A DNA stretch of 64,000 nucleotides from Rhizophagus clarus. Taxonomy: Eukaryota > Glomeromycota > Glomeromycetes > Glomerales > Glomeraceae. Shown piece after piece: positions 1 to 12,365 of this stretch. Both the position numbers and the translations under genes were made by a program. Each line of letters starts with the position of its first letter. Positions within the stretch are counted from its first letter, which is position 1. The notes beneath the pieces are model-generated. The model made no database searches and was not told the origin of the DNA. It saw only the letters and a list, made by a program, of their open reading frames with translations. The stretch spans positions 124,001 through 188,000 of the forward strand of contig BLAL01000313.1 in the NCBI GenBank assembly GCA_015698045.1. Direction: 5' to 3'.

Positions 1-100
1 AGAAGAAAATCTAATGCCTGCTTTTACTACAATTACATCTCTTACAAAAGAAACTTCTAAAAACCAGTATACTATTACCACTACTACATAGATCAAATCT

Positions 101-396
101 TAAGTATTAATTATAAAATTTACAAAAAAATGTGTTTGTTACGTACTTACATGTATAGCAATATTATAATATTCCATATACTTAAGCTATTCAAAATAAC
201 TAAATTTTTATTGTTCTAACAGATTTAAAAACTATTTTAGCATTAGAAAAAGGAAAATAAGATGAGGGAGAGAAATAATTTTATTAATTAACTATTTTAT
301 TAAGTAAATTGTTGGCTTGCCTGTTTACTAAAAAGTTGATAAGTTTAATATTAACCGTTTCTTTGGGAATAATAATAATACAGTAGTAAGCACTAA
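101..396. other. Roughly 295-bp segment inverted relative to units 2 and 3
   Basis: In unit 3 (about 18640-18925) the text runs from gatcaaatct into agtgcttact and ends in aattaatact before aagatactat. In unit 1 the same outer flanks are present, but the interior reads as its reverse complement: it starts taagtattaa after gatcaaatct and ends agtaagcact before aagatactat. It is therefore a simple inversion private to this unit. No coding content is seen in it. Confidence 0.8.
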
Positions 397-1066
397 GATA
401 CTATTAAATAAAGTTATTTAACAAGCATAGAAATACTCATATATTCAGCTTATTATTAATTTTACTAATATTTCTTAAATTTTTATGAAAATAGTGAAAT
501 TACTACTGTGGGGTTTATCTGGACCAGCATTACCACTAAATTTTTACTCTTATGTGATTTTTGTGATGACTGAATTTGATTGGCTTATATTTCACATCTC
601 TGAAAAAAAACTATAGATTTTTTTCAATAAAAAGAAATGATACTTTTTGTAGCAAATAAAATTATTTTATTTTTAAAAAGTAAATGCTTAACGCTAATTA
701 CTTCATAAATATTGTAAATATTGTGATAAAAACAAATATCCAAGTAATTATATACCAAAGTATAAATTATAAATATATAAAAAATGCATTTATTATGCAC
801 TTACATATGTAACAAAATTCCATGTACTTAAGCTTTTCAAAATAACTAATTTTCAGATTTAAAACTATTTTAGCATGAAAAAAGGGAAAGAGAAGAGAGA
901 GAGAACTAATTTTATTAATTAACTATTTATTTTATTAAGTCTACTCTAAAGTACAAATAATAAGAGTCTATAACAAATAGAAAAAATAATACTTTGTATA
1001 TTTGCATATTATTAATACTTGAATTTCAAATTCTATGATAGCTAATATAAATTTAATACTAGAATA

Positions 1067-2923
1067 TTAAATTTTATTATATGTATAATCAGATATAACT
1101 TCTTCAACAGGTTTCCATAAAATTCGATGAAAGCCAACTACTAAAATAACATATCCTTTCAGTATATTAGATTCTGATTTAGTTATTTTGATACGTTTAT
1201 CAAATACTCCTGAACTAGAATAATCAATAGGCTTTCCTTTTGAAATTATATTTAAATATGATTTCAATTGATCTATTCCATTCTTTAATACCTCACCTAT
1301 AGTTGTTTGATTTGTTTTTTTATATTCTTTTGACCAATATGAATATGGTCTTTTTAATAAGAATTCTTCTTTTTCCTTTTCAAGCATCTTATCTAAATTT
1401 TCCAATTCATTTGCATCATATTTAGTATTTTGATTTTTTACTAAACCAACTAATGAAATATATTTTAATTCTAAACCAATATAATTATCTCCTATTCCTT
1501 TTAGAACAAAAATGTCTAAATAACCAAAACGACCTGATCCTTTTGGTTTTTTTCCATCCATTACTAATAAAAGTTCTGGAATACGATATTTTAATGGCAA
1601 AAGACTTTCAACAGTTACTTGAAGCATAGACTCATCTGCTGAAGATAAAGACATCTGTAATCTTGTTGATAGAAAAGTCTTTATAATCTCAATAAAAGGT
1701 ATAATATTACCTATAACAAGATTTTCATATGCTGAAGTAACAGGAAATGTATTATTAATATTCTGTTTATATATTTCATTATTTTTATTTTCCTCTAAAA
1801 TTTGGTTTTGTTTCTTTTGGGTTCTAATAAAATAATATATAATTGTTATTAATTAAATATGATTTATATATATAAAAAATATATATATAACTTACTAGTA
1901 GATGAATTATTAGTATTGGTATCATTATCTCTTGTTCTTTTCAATTCTCCCTTTTTTCTGGTTTGAAAAATAAGTTTTTCATTCCACTTTTTATTAAAAA
2001 TAGATTCTAATGCTTCACCTGAACAATATATTTCACTTTTAGCATCATTATATATATAACAATTACAAAATATTAAACGAATGTCTTTTTCAAATTCTTC
2101 CAAATTTTTATATTGATTATTTTCTAATTTTAAATTTATAGTAAATAGATCCATTGAAAGTTTTATAACTTTGTTTATAATATTCTTTTCATTATACTTA
2201 TAAAATAAATCAGCATAAGGACTATTCTCAAGCTTATGAAGAATATCATAGCAAAAGTTAATAAGCTTAATATTTTCTTTTTCTTTTACTAAAGTATCAG
2301 GCTGCTTTTTAGGAGTTTCTTTTGAAAAATATGTAATATTTTCTTTTTGTTGATCTAAGTGTCTTTTAAGAAAGATGCAGGTACTAGATTTTTTTCTTCT
2401 AGAACTTCTTTTGAAAGAGATTCTTTTTTATACTTTTTAATAATTTCTTCCCAAAATATTTGCAAATTTTTCTTTTGTTGTAAATGTTCTGTAGTTATCT
2501 ATTAAAAGAAAATCTGTATTAATAGTGTGCTAATTTTTATTTAGTGGTAAAGAAGGTACATAGCCAATTCCTCCTCCAGAATTAGCAGACTTTAACAAAC
2601 GACAAAGTTAGGATGCCTGAAGTGAAAGACTGGGGTGGTTACCAGGCGAACAACAGCAGTAATTCTCACTAAAGGACCACGAGGGGTTTTTAGGAGTTAC
2701 CCCAACTTTGCAAAATAAAAAAAAACACACCTTTTCTTTTACTGTAATAAAGTATTTGGTTCTAATATCATTCAGAGTCAGGCGGTATCAATGGTATTCC
2801 ACTTAATCAATGTTAATGGAATATTATTAATTAGTGAATTAGAGAAGTAACAATAATATCTTGATTAAGATCAAAAATCCATAATAAGACCAATTTTTTT
2901 GTTCACTTAAGTAAGAAACAAGA
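1067..2923 (-). pseudogene. Bromodomain / PD-(D/E)XK nuclease gene, copy 1 (decayed)
   Basis: The 3' exon (1067-1823) encodes a 195-residue block with the PD-(D/E)XK pattern: Asp in LDIF, then ELK fifteen residues later, then a QLKSY (QxxxY) motif. The exon upstream encodes the core of a bromodomain with MDLFTINLK and the NCYIYN motif whose last Asn normally contacts acetyl-lysine. Compared with the unit-3 copy this one has lost the first exon (MSEITENYIGYE), has one base fewer at the start of the 3' exon (three C instead of four) and carries a further frame change in the linker before the bromodomain. The conserved Pro before MDL is Ser. It is most likely a pseudogene of a multicopy family. 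Confidence 0.75.
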
Positions 2924-5455
2924 GATAAAAGGTTAAAAGAATCAATAAGTTAAAAGAATTAATTAGAAGATGAATGAATAATAAAGAATAGCAACTTTAA
3001 ATATGTATAATTGTGGTTTTAAAGAATAGTAGTTTAAATATTATATAATGATATGACTTAGATTGACACATAGCATGCAAAAATTAAATAAAATAGCCCA
3101 TCTTTTATCAGTCTTACCCATTATTACAAAAATGTTAAACTGTGCCTGTCAAAATAAATATGATTTTAATACTGCATAAATAGTATTGTGATTTACAAAT
3201 TTTTTCTAGAATTGACTAATGAAAGTATCATAATGAAATCTTATATATCTAAAATATGATATATATGATAAAAATGATGCATTATTGTAAAAAGAAATAA
3301 TGGATATGACTCAATGTTGCATAAATTTTATTGTAATTTACTCAATTTTTGTTAGAATGAATCTTTATGTAACGTATGATTCACATTATAGTCTTTTACG
3401 AGTTATTACATTAGAACCATAGATTTATTAGGTAGCATAGTCATTAAATATAACAAAATTTTGACTTTTCCATAGTGGATAGGGTGATTTTTATGAATAG
3501 TTAATATCATAATACCATTGACTCAAAATGCGTTTTATTTTCTTTAGGTCAATTAACAGCAGCTCCATCAGGAAATTTTTTTTATGCAAAAAATATGCAA
3601 AATTTTGTGCATGAAAAAATTAATCTGCACACCCTGGAAATGCACATTATTTGCATATTTAATATATAAAGTGTAAATTCCAATATATTGCGTTAATTTT
3701 TATACAAACTTTGTATAAAAAATTATATATGCAATATTGTTAACTATATTGCGTAAATTTTGAGAAATTAGGTATTTGTACAATATTGAATACCCTGAAA
3801 ATTTTGTGATGTCATTATGTCTTTAATGAGAATTTTTGATTAAATTTGCTAAGAACTCAATCCAAAACAAAGATTTTGGTATCAGATGCGTTGTAGATGA
3901 TGTAACAAACGTAAGTTTGAATCTATATTCTAATTATAAAATTACTTTTATTGATAGTTTCCTCCAGTACATCGCAAAGAGCAACTTCATCCATTTGTTT
4001 AATTCTTAGAAATGACATATCCTTCATTTATTAACGCTAGAAACAATGTAACAACTTATTGAAAACTAAATTAGATCAGACAGATGTGAATATTGTGAGT
4101 CAAATAATTGATAATTATTATATTTCAGTAAAATTAGTAGTGTATATACATTATAAAATAAAGATCTGATACAATATGATATTTCTTTATTTGATATTAA
4201 CACAAAAGCATAAAGATTTTATTCGAATAATGATAATTTTAATAATATTATCAAAAAATTTGACTATTAAATAAAAGCCATTTATACAGCAATATTGGAA
4301 AAAAATTCTTGTACCACTCATTCATGCCACAAAATGTAGAGTTACGGCAAATAAGTGAATGTAATAATAAAATTAATCATCAATTAAGGCATTTATATTT
4401 TATTAAAATCTCGTGTTTTTCAGATTTACAGTAGAGGATCTTGCGCGTAAAAGAAAAAGAAAAAAAAAATTGACAGTGCACAACAAGATATAGTGCGAAT
4501 TGTCTAGAATAATTCATAAAAGTTCGTTATAAAGAAATTAAATAAACAAAAACAAATTTTCGCAATATCCTAACTTTTATTTCAAAATTTCATTTATCAT
4601 AATTTGTGCGACATTTGGTTCACATAGATGAAACTCTATGTAATTAAACTATTTATTTCCATCATTGTATTCGTCAAACAAAATGTATTATCCTTGAATG
4701 CTTTGTGTACTACTTCCATTTATCGTTTAATGAATCTACAATATTTTTTGACTTTACTGATAATTATGGTAGATAATACGTACTGTAAGATTCTTTCCAG
4801 AGATTTCAATTTTTTTTTAATTTATTAAGTATTATACTTATTTATCTTTAAGTCCTTCATTGTTTATTAACGCACCCGTAATACTCATAGTCAGAAAAAC
4901 ATGTAATGTTTTTTTTTCTCTTGATTGAAAACATACCGTACATTCATTTATTTGTAAGGCGCTGCTGCGCTGATAAAAATACATTGGAAAATGTAATTTA
5001 GGAACGTATAAAGAAGAAAGTCTTCAGTTACCTTCTTTGTTTCTAATAGTTTGTAAGTTTATAAATCTAAGAAAATGAAAATATGTTTAAGTCTTTCGCA
5101 CAAACCAGTGTTGATAAATTTCAGAATATAATCTTCTAAAGCTTCTAAAGAAATAGAACTGTTATTATTTGCTATTCCTGACACTTGACAATAAATAATG
5201 TATTTTTGAATATGATTTTAATTTATATCTGTTTACTAACTCTCGAAAATGATAGTCATCTGTCACTCTGAGATTTACAAAATTGAGATGAATTTACATT
5301 ATTGATACGCCAAAGGTTGTGACATTGATGGTCTTGGTGAAGAAATCTTTAAAAAGGAAATAGCTCTTACAATTTAAAAGTGTGCATATGTAATTAAAGC
5401 TAGTATAATATTCGTGTTTGATGAGTAAAAATACTAAATATTACATACTTAAAGA
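2924..5455. other. Spacer of unit 1, no convincing gene
   Basis: AT-rich sequence conserved with 14369-16626 in unit 2. Unit 1 has about 190 extra bases near 3565-3790 that unit 2 lacks. A minus-strand stretch near 5077-5265 (seen as a 65-residue open frame at 16240-16437 in unit 2, starting MTDDYHFRELVNRYKLKS) is kept between units but shifted by an indel here; I do not recognise it. The plus-strand open frame at 4628-4828 has no features and I do not call it. Confidence 0.5.
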
Positions 5456-6235
5456 ATGGTTCGCGAATGGAGAGAAATGATCGATAAAATCATGTTATTT
5501 CTTGGTTTTCTGTTTTTTCATTTTGTAATAAAAGCATTGAACATTTTAGAAAGTCATATTGGAGTGAACCAATTAAATTCTGTAGATGGTAAATGGGCAA
5601 TTTCCAGAATCTAGAAACTTTCCCACTTGGTAATACTGTGTATCAAAAGCGAAATATTATCATATTAAGGATGAAATATATGTAACTAAATTCTCAAGAA
5701 GACTCAAAAATCCAAGAATAAAACGCAAAAATTGTGAGGGAAGCAGGAGTGGAACTACAAAGAGAGTACAATGAACTTAAAAAAATAGATGATGAAGTCA
5801 TCGCAAGGGCATACTACGAAAGGCAGAAGGCAGATGATGTAAGAATAGAAATTGAAAATCGTAATAAGAAGCTTCAGGAAATTATAATCTTCCTATACCA
5901 ATTAACAAGTCAAAAAATCCAATTAAATATCTTAAAAACTGTAAATTTTGATTACATAATCATTATATACTATTTTTCGTAGTTCCAACATTTCACATTT
6001 CACTATTAATTTACAAGTTTCGCTAAAGGTGAAGAAACCCGTGAAGATGGATAAAACCGTAAGGTGAAGAACCTTTTTCTGGCTTGAAACACAAATCAAG
6101 CTCGAATCTGGAAGAATAATTCAAAATGTCAGAACTTCAAATAGTCAAACATTGGAAGAATTCTCAAATCGTTCATATTGGTAAATTCGATTATGAAGTG
6201 GAGTTTGCTAAAGTCAGCTTTAATAGATAAAAAAT
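5456..6235 (+). pseudogene. GIN1-like relic (plus strand), unit 1
   Basis: The reading begins MVREWREMIDKIMLFLG, matching the GIN1 main exon (EQKEMIDKIRLFLGEEAL). It continues with VNQLNSVDGKWAISR (compare AFVNSVGGRWAISPN) and then a charged coiled-coil stretch at 5734-5900 (ELKKIDDEVIARAYYERQK). At about 6075-6120 comes the start of the Hint domain, FWLETQIKLESGRIIQ. Several stops and frame changes separate these pieces and neither the GTP-binding exons nor the Hint 3' exons are present. It is an old partial copy, orientation opposite to the GIN1 cluster at 29-51 kb. Confidence 0.75.
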
Positions 6236-6554
6236 AAGTAAATTATAAAGTGCTTTTTATTGATTGAAATTAACATGACTGACCAAGGATTTATTTATTG
6301 TTTATTTATTTATTTAATGTTTAGACCGACTGTCGCATAAATTGACACCAAGAAAACAAATCTAAGATAACTATTCTATATGCCAAAATCGGTTAATCTC
6401 TAATTCCCAGTAAACCTTCCTAAATAAACAAACATAATTGAAAAAGAAATACAAGAAAAAAAATGATCCAAATAACTTATCCAAAGAGGATGGTGGGGCG
6501 GTAGTATAGCACGCCGAATAGTGATGATTGGTTGACATATAGAAAAATGTGTAA

Positions 6555-6562
6555 ATTACAAT
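6555..6562. repeat. Left 8-bp target duplication of the hAT element
   Basis: The 8 bases attacaat at 6555-6562 recur at 10388-10395 on the other side of the element. The uninterrupted site, with one copy of attacaat followed by actattatac, is present in unit 2 at 17620-17627. Confidence 0.95.
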
Positions 6563-6575
6563 TAGAGATGTGCCG

Positions 6576-6632
6576 TGTTATATAACAAAATGTTATATAA
6601 CATATATAACTGTTATATAACGGTTATATAAC
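6576..6632. repeat. Left subterminal palindrome cluster of hAT
   Basis: Four exact copies of the 10-bp palindrome GTTATATAAC plus related text. The mirror cluster is at the right end. Subterminal repeats of this kind are known transposase binding sites in hAT elements; that role is inferred here. Confidence 0.85.
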
Positions 6633-7494
6633 CAAGAGGTATTTTAAGGTATATAATTATTTTGTATAATATTTTACTATTTAATAATTATAAAAGAATA
6701 AAATATATATTATTAGATTTGTCTTATTAAGATGAATCAAATGGTGACAATTTTATGCTTCTAATTTCAATATAAAATAAGTTATTATAATTTAAAAATT
6801 TTTAAACATTTAAAGTTATCTTAAAATTTATTGGTACTAAAAGTATAAAATAATTAAATTTAATGCATATTTGTGAATTAAATCTGATGTAATGTGTTTT
6901 AGATTTTTATAATTATTAGATGTCAAAATATATATCAAATAAACTTATTATTTAAAAAAAGTGTTTTTTGCAATTATCTCATTATTTACTAATCCTATTT
7001 CAATATCCTTTTTTTGTTTTGAAGGGGGCATTAAGAGCTATAAAATAAAAAAAAGATTTTTAAAATCTGATCACTAGATCATGAGATAATGTCTTAAATA
7101 GATTTTTTTAATATTAACCTTCATTTTATATAATAATTTAATACTAATATCTCAAGATCTACAAATCCTATTTCAATGATCTTTTTTTTATCTTAAAGAG
7201 TGCATTGAGAGCTATAAAAACAAAAAAGTATCTTTAAAATCTGATCATTGGATCACAAGATAATATCTTAAATTGGTTTTTTTTATATTAATTTTTATTT
7301 TATATAATAAATTAATGCTGATCTTAAATGTATCACCACTTAAATTTGGAAATTGATTATCAAATGCTTTAACCTAATATAAAATTAAACTTTTACACAA
7401 ATTTTCCATATATATATATGCATTTTTTTTTACCCACGGTTTGTAAAAAAAATTTATTTATTTTTTTTTTTAATTTTTTTATAAAATTTTTATT

Positions 7495-9518
7495 ATGACA
7501 CGTACTCTTGACCCTGTTTGGAATCATTTTAAAAAATCAGCTGAAAGAAAAACAGATCAAGCTGGAACAAAGCAGCATTATATAGCAACATGTAATTTTT
7601 GTGATACTATAATAACTGGACAACCTAAAAGAATGAAAATTCATTTAAATAAAAATTGTCCAAATGTACCACTTGAAGTTAAAAATCAATATAAAAATAA
7701 AGACAAAGAACAAGAATCTTTTGATATTAATGATGATAATACAGATGATAATACTGAAGATAATGTTAGTAATGAAAAAGAAGAAATTGATACTGCAATT
7801 GCACGTGCATTTTATGCTAGCAGAATTCCATTAGCAACTATTGAAAATCCTTTTATTATTCAAGCATTACATAAAATTAATCCAGAATATCATCCTCCTT
7901 CCCGAAAATCATTGTCAACAACTTTACTTGAAAAAGAATATAAACAAGTTTCTGCTGATATGAAAAAACAAATAAAAAATTCTAATTATATTTGTCTTAC
8001 AAGTGATGGTTGGACAAATATACATCAACAACCTATAATTAATTTTATGATTACTACACCACAACCAATTTTCTGGAAAGCATTAGAATCTAAAGAAAAT
8101 TCACATACTGGTGAATATATTGCTGAGCAGTTTGATATTGTTATTAAAGAAATTGGTATATCAAAAATTGCAGCTGTAATTACTGATAATGCAAGTAATA
8201 TGAAAAAAGCACATAGTATTCTTCAAAAAGATTATCCAAATATAATATTTTTAGGTAATAATTTTTATTTAATTTAATTTTTTAAAATTATTTCTAAAAT
8301 TTTTTAATTTTTTTTTAAGGTTGTTTTGCACATAATATCAATCTTCTTATTAAATCTGTTATTGAATTGGCTTTAATTAAAGAAACTATTACACCAGTAC
8401 AGGAAATTATTAAGTTTTTTAAAAGGCATCATATTGAAAATGCTTGTTTAGAACGATTGCAAATTGAAAAAATAGGAAAAACAATTAAATTTAATTTGCC
8501 AGTAATTACAAGATGGGGTTCACATTACATTTGTTTACAATCTTTTCTTGCTAGTAAAAAAGCATTACAGGTAAAATCTATATATTATTTTTGAAAAATT
8601 TAAAAGTTTAAAAATTATTTATTTATTATATATTTATATTATAGAATGTTGTTTTTGAAGAATGTGTTAGAAAATCAATACCATCATCACTTAATTCCAA
8701 ACTTATAGATACTGAGGGATTTTGGGTTAATATTGAAGAAATATGTCAATTATTAGAACCATTTACAAAAATTATACGAGAATTTGAAAGTAATCAACCT
8801 AATTTATCATTAGTTTATAATAGGTTTGTAATTTTACTAAAATTTTTTTATTTTTAATTTAATATATATATAATAATAAGTAATATTTTTTTATTATAGA
8901 TTTACAAAGTTAAAAAATGAAATTAAACAGTTGACTAATACTTCTTTAAAAGATATTATTCTTGATAAATGTACACTACGTTAGGAAAAAATGTATCATC
9001 CAGCAATTGTTATTGCTTACTATTTAGATCCAAGATATCATGGTCAAGATTTAACAGATGAATATCCTTTTTCAATGATTGCAGAAGAAACATCAAAATT
9101 TGTAAATCAGGATTTAAGTGGTCAATTAGTAAAAGAATTATTATGGTATAATAATAAAACAGGACCATTTAATTCTTCAATATTTTGGAAATTAGAAGCA
9201 ATAAGTAATCCAATTGATTGGTGGAATGGATTTCAACAAGAAGTACCAGTTCTTAGTAAGTTTGCAGTAAAATTAATGTCAATTCCAGCATCAAATGCTG
9301 CTTCAGAAAGAAATTGGTCAAATTTTGGTTTTATTCAAAATATAAAAAGAAATAGATTAACAAATGAAAGAACTTTTAAATTAGTATCTATATATTCTAA
9401 TCTTCGTTTAGCTAATGGTCAAAAATTAGATGATGATAATATAAATGAAGAAGAATTAGAAAATTTAGATGAAATTATAGTAATTGAAGAATCTGAAGAA
9501 AGTAATATTGAACATTAA
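7495..9518 (+). pseudogene. hAT transposase (BED finger, DUF659, hAT dimerisation), one premature stop
   Basis: Four exons fit the reading frame: 7495-8254, 8320-8570, 8645-8823 and 8900-9518, total 602 residues, near the usual size for this family. The N-terminus has a BED-type zinc finger (WNHF, then CNFC and HLNKNC, residues about 9-54). It is followed by an acidic Asp/Asn-rich linker, the DUF659-type segment with LTSDGWTN (about residue 165) and the AVITDNASNM block. Exon 2 has CFAHNINLL and TRWGSHY. The C-terminus has the dimerisation region with VPVLSKFAVKLMSIPASNAA and SERNWS. In exon 4 a TAG at 8982-8984 interrupts the frame (context TLR-stop-EKMYHP); a Trp codon TGG would be expected there, so one G-to-A change explains it. 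Everything else is open. Confidence 0.9.
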
Positions 9519-10296
9519 ATATTTATAATCTAAATTTTATATTATATAAGATTATAGTTTATTTATTTACTTTATTAAAAATTTTATATATTATATATTT
9601 TTTATGTATTATTAAATATTTTATTAATAAATAAATTTTTTATATTAAATATTATATTTATAATTATATAATAAATTTTAATTATTAAATTTTACCAATA
9701 ATATAATTTTTAAAATCAAAAATTGTATGTATTTTTATATACTTTACAAGTTTACTTAAAATATTAAAATAAGTTTTAAAAGTAAATTTTAAGAAAAATT
9801 AATTTTTTTGATTTTTTTTCTTTATATAGATAAAATCAAATTTTGGATTTATAACCTTTTTTGGTGCCTTAAATAAACTTGTAGAGCATATAAAAATACA
9901 TATAAATAATGTAAAAAAAAGTAAAAATACATAAAAATATGATAATAATCATATATCTGTATTTAAAAAATATTATTTATATATAAAAAACAATTATTTA
10001 TCATCTTTAACAATTAATTTCTAATTAATTACTGGCTTAATTTTTATAAAATTTGATTTATTTAAATCTTTTTAATTAAAAGTTTTATTTTCTAGGTGTT
10101 TTGAAATAGAGTTTATTTAATTTTAAAAAGTATAATAAATTTTTAATTTTTCAATTTGTAATTTTAAGTAATTTTAATTATAAACGCCATTTAAATGTAT
10201 AGTTAACAATGTTAATTTTGATTGTAATAGTTTAATCTTTACTTTACCTTTTATATTTACTGATTAAAATAGTCAAATTAACAAATTTATGAATAT
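9519..10296. other. 3' noncoding part of the hAT element
   Basis: Very AT-rich tail after the transposase stop. Nothing coding is seen. It leads into the right subterminal palindrome cluster. Confidence 0.6.
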
Positions 10297-10379
10297 AACG
10301 TTATATATGTTATATAACTGTTATATAATGTTATATATGTTATATAACTGTTATATAACATATATAACCGTTATATGCC
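10297..10379. repeat. Right subterminal palindrome cluster of hAT
   Basis: Three exact GTTATATAAC palindromes and degenerate copies, mirroring the left end. A 60-residue open frame over this stretch (10289-10471) is an artefact of the repeats. Confidence 0.8.
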
Positions 10380-10689
10380 CATCTCTAATTACAATACTAT
10401 TATGCAGTGTTTTAAAAGTCATATTACATACAGATACAGTTTATCATTTTTGTAACAATGGGTCAAACTGACAAAAATTTAACATACAAGATTTAAATAA
10501 AATAGCTATTGTTAATTTAAGTCATATTATTTTTATATTTAATATTTAAGATCCCTAATTTCTCATTTTCAACAATTTTTGTATATAATATATTTTTAAA
10601 CAATTTTTTATATATAATATTTAAAACTACAACAGAAAATCCTTTAATAAAAGCTAATTCATTTACTTTTTTAAAACATTACCAATTTT

Positions 10690-11690
10690 TTAACTTTTAT
10701 TAGCTCTTGTTTCTTACTTAAGCAAACAAAAAAATTGGTCTTACCGTGGGTTTTTGAATCTTAATCAAGATATTATTGTTACTTCACTAATTTCATTAAC
10801 TAATGATTCTCTATTAACATTGGTCAAGTGGAAAAACTTTGATACTATCTGGTATAATTGCTTCTAAATAAAGACCTATTGGAACCAAATATTTTTATTA
10901 CTATAAAAAAAAAGGTGTATTTTGTTTCTTATTTTGCAAAGTTGGGGTAACTCCTAATACACCTCATGGTCACTTAGTGAGAATTACTGATTTTGTTCGC
11001 CTGGTAACCACCCCAGTCTTTCACTTCAGGCATCCTAACTTTGTTATTTGTTAAAGTCTGCTAATTCTGGAGGAGGAATTGGCTATGTACCTTCTTTATC
11101 ACTAAATAAAAAATTAGCATACTATTAATGCAGTTTTTTTTAATAAATAACTACAGAATATTTACAACAAAGGAAAAATTTGCAAGTATTTGATTAATAC
11201 TTACATCTCAACTTTATCAGTATGAATATGAAAAAGAAAATTTAGTACCTGCATTTCTTCCAAAAGAAAAAAAATTCTAATTCAGCAAGAAGAAAATCTA
11301 ATACCTGCTTTTACTACAATTACATCTCTTTTAAAAGAAACTTCTAAAAACCAGCATACTATTATTACTACTACATTTTATTCAAAAAAAAATAGTAGAT
11401 CAAATCTAGTGCTTACTACTGTATTATTATTATTCCAAAAGAAACAGTTAATATTATTAACTTTTTGGTAAACAGACAAGCCAATAATTTACTTAATAAA
11501 ATAGTTAATTAATAAAATTATTTCTCTCCCTCATTTCTTTTTCCTTTTTCCAATGCTAAAATAGTTTTTAAATCTGTTAGAACAATAAAAATTTAGTTAT
11601 TTTGAAAAGCTTAAGTATATGGGATATTGTAATATTGCTATACAGTACATGTAAGTGCATAATAAACATGTTTTTTGTAAATTTTATAAT
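10690..11690 (+). repeat. Plus-strand, internally deleted copy of the bromodomain-nuclease gene (unit 1/2 boundary)
   Basis: Starts with the exon-2 region of the gene (complement of about 24940 downward): LSEQ/LSKQ-KNWSYRGF and LNLNQDIIVTSL are readable with interruptions. It continues through the SANSGGGIGY segment and the lysine-rich linker, then jumps to sequence matching the 3' flank of the minus-strand gene. The bromodomain and nuclease exons are missing. The tail (about 11466-11690) is the reverse complement of about 12080-12240 beside the minus-strand gene, so the two copies converge and form an inverted repeat with a spacer of a few hundred bases. Confidence 0.75.
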
Positions 11691-12365
11691 TAATACTATT
11701 AAATAAAGTTATTTAACAAGCATAGAAATACTCATATATTCGGCTTGTTATTAATTTTAATATTTCTTAAATTTTTGTGAAAATAGTGAAATTACTACTG
11801 TGGGGTTTATCTGGACCAGCATTACCACTAAATTTTTACTCTTATGTGATTTTTGTGATGTCTGAATTTTGATTGGCTCATGTTTCACATCTCTGAAAAA
11901 AAAACTATAGATTTTTTTCAATAAAAAGAAATGATACTTTTCGTAGCAAATAAAATTATTTATTTTTAAAATTTATAAGTAAATGCTTAATGTTAATTAC
12001 TTCATAAATATTGTAAATATTGTGATAAAAACAAATATCCAAGTAATTATACACCAAAGTATAAATTATAAATATATAAAAAATGCGTTTATTATGCACT
12101 TACATATGTAACAAAATTCCATGTACTTAAGCTTTTCAAAATAACTAATTTTCAGATTTAAAACTATTTTAGCATGAAAAAAGGGAAAGAGAAGAGGGAG
12201 AGAACTAATTTTATTAATTAACTATTTATTTTATTAAGTCCACTCTAAAGTACAAATAATAAGAGTCTATAACAAATAGAAAAAATAATACTTTGTATAT
12301 TTGCATATTATTAATACTTGAATTTCAAATTTTATGATAGCTAATATAAATTTAATACTAGAATA

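Larger units (their letters stand above)
6563..10387 (+). mobile_element. hAT DNA transposon, 3825 bp, inserted in unit 1
   Basis: Ends are tagagatgtgc on the left and the complement of tagagatgggc on the right, an imperfect 11-bp terminal inverted repeat of hAT type, flanked by an 8-bp duplication (attacaat). Inside both ends lie clusters of the palindrome GTTATATAAC (four exact copies on the left, three on the right), probable transposase binding sites. The interior encodes a BED-finger hAT transposase in four exons. The matching empty site in unit 2 proves the insertion boundaries and shows the insertion came after the units diverged or affected only one unit. The transposase has one visible stop, so this copy is probably not autonomous. 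Confidence 0.95.
1..11287. repeat. Tandem unit 1 of three (carries a hAT insertion)
   Basis: The sequence starting at position 1 recurs in the same orientation at 11288 and 18521 and stays alignable by eye for thousands of bases. Order in the unit: a short inverted block, the minus-strand bromodomain-nuclease copy, a spacer, a plus-strand GIN1 relic, the hAT insertion, and a plus-strand partial copy of the bromodomain-nuclease gene. Without the hAT and its target duplication the unit is about 7.45 kb. Position 1 is only the phase in which the window cuts the array; the true duplication junction is not known. Confidence 0.85.

Noticed and set aside
4628-4828. 66-residue plus-strand open frame with hydrophobic segments
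   Set aside because: Broken at the matching place in unit 2 and without codon or domain signal; typical chance frame in AT-rich DNA.
6480-6540. tRNA-like text (ggtggggcggtagtatagcac)
   Set aside because: No cloverleaf with matching acceptor and anticodon arms could be drawn; similar text in unit 2 has changes that would not preserve stems.
10289-10471. 60-residue open frame at the right end of the hAT element
   Set aside because: Arises from the GTTATATAAC repeats and crosses the element boundary.
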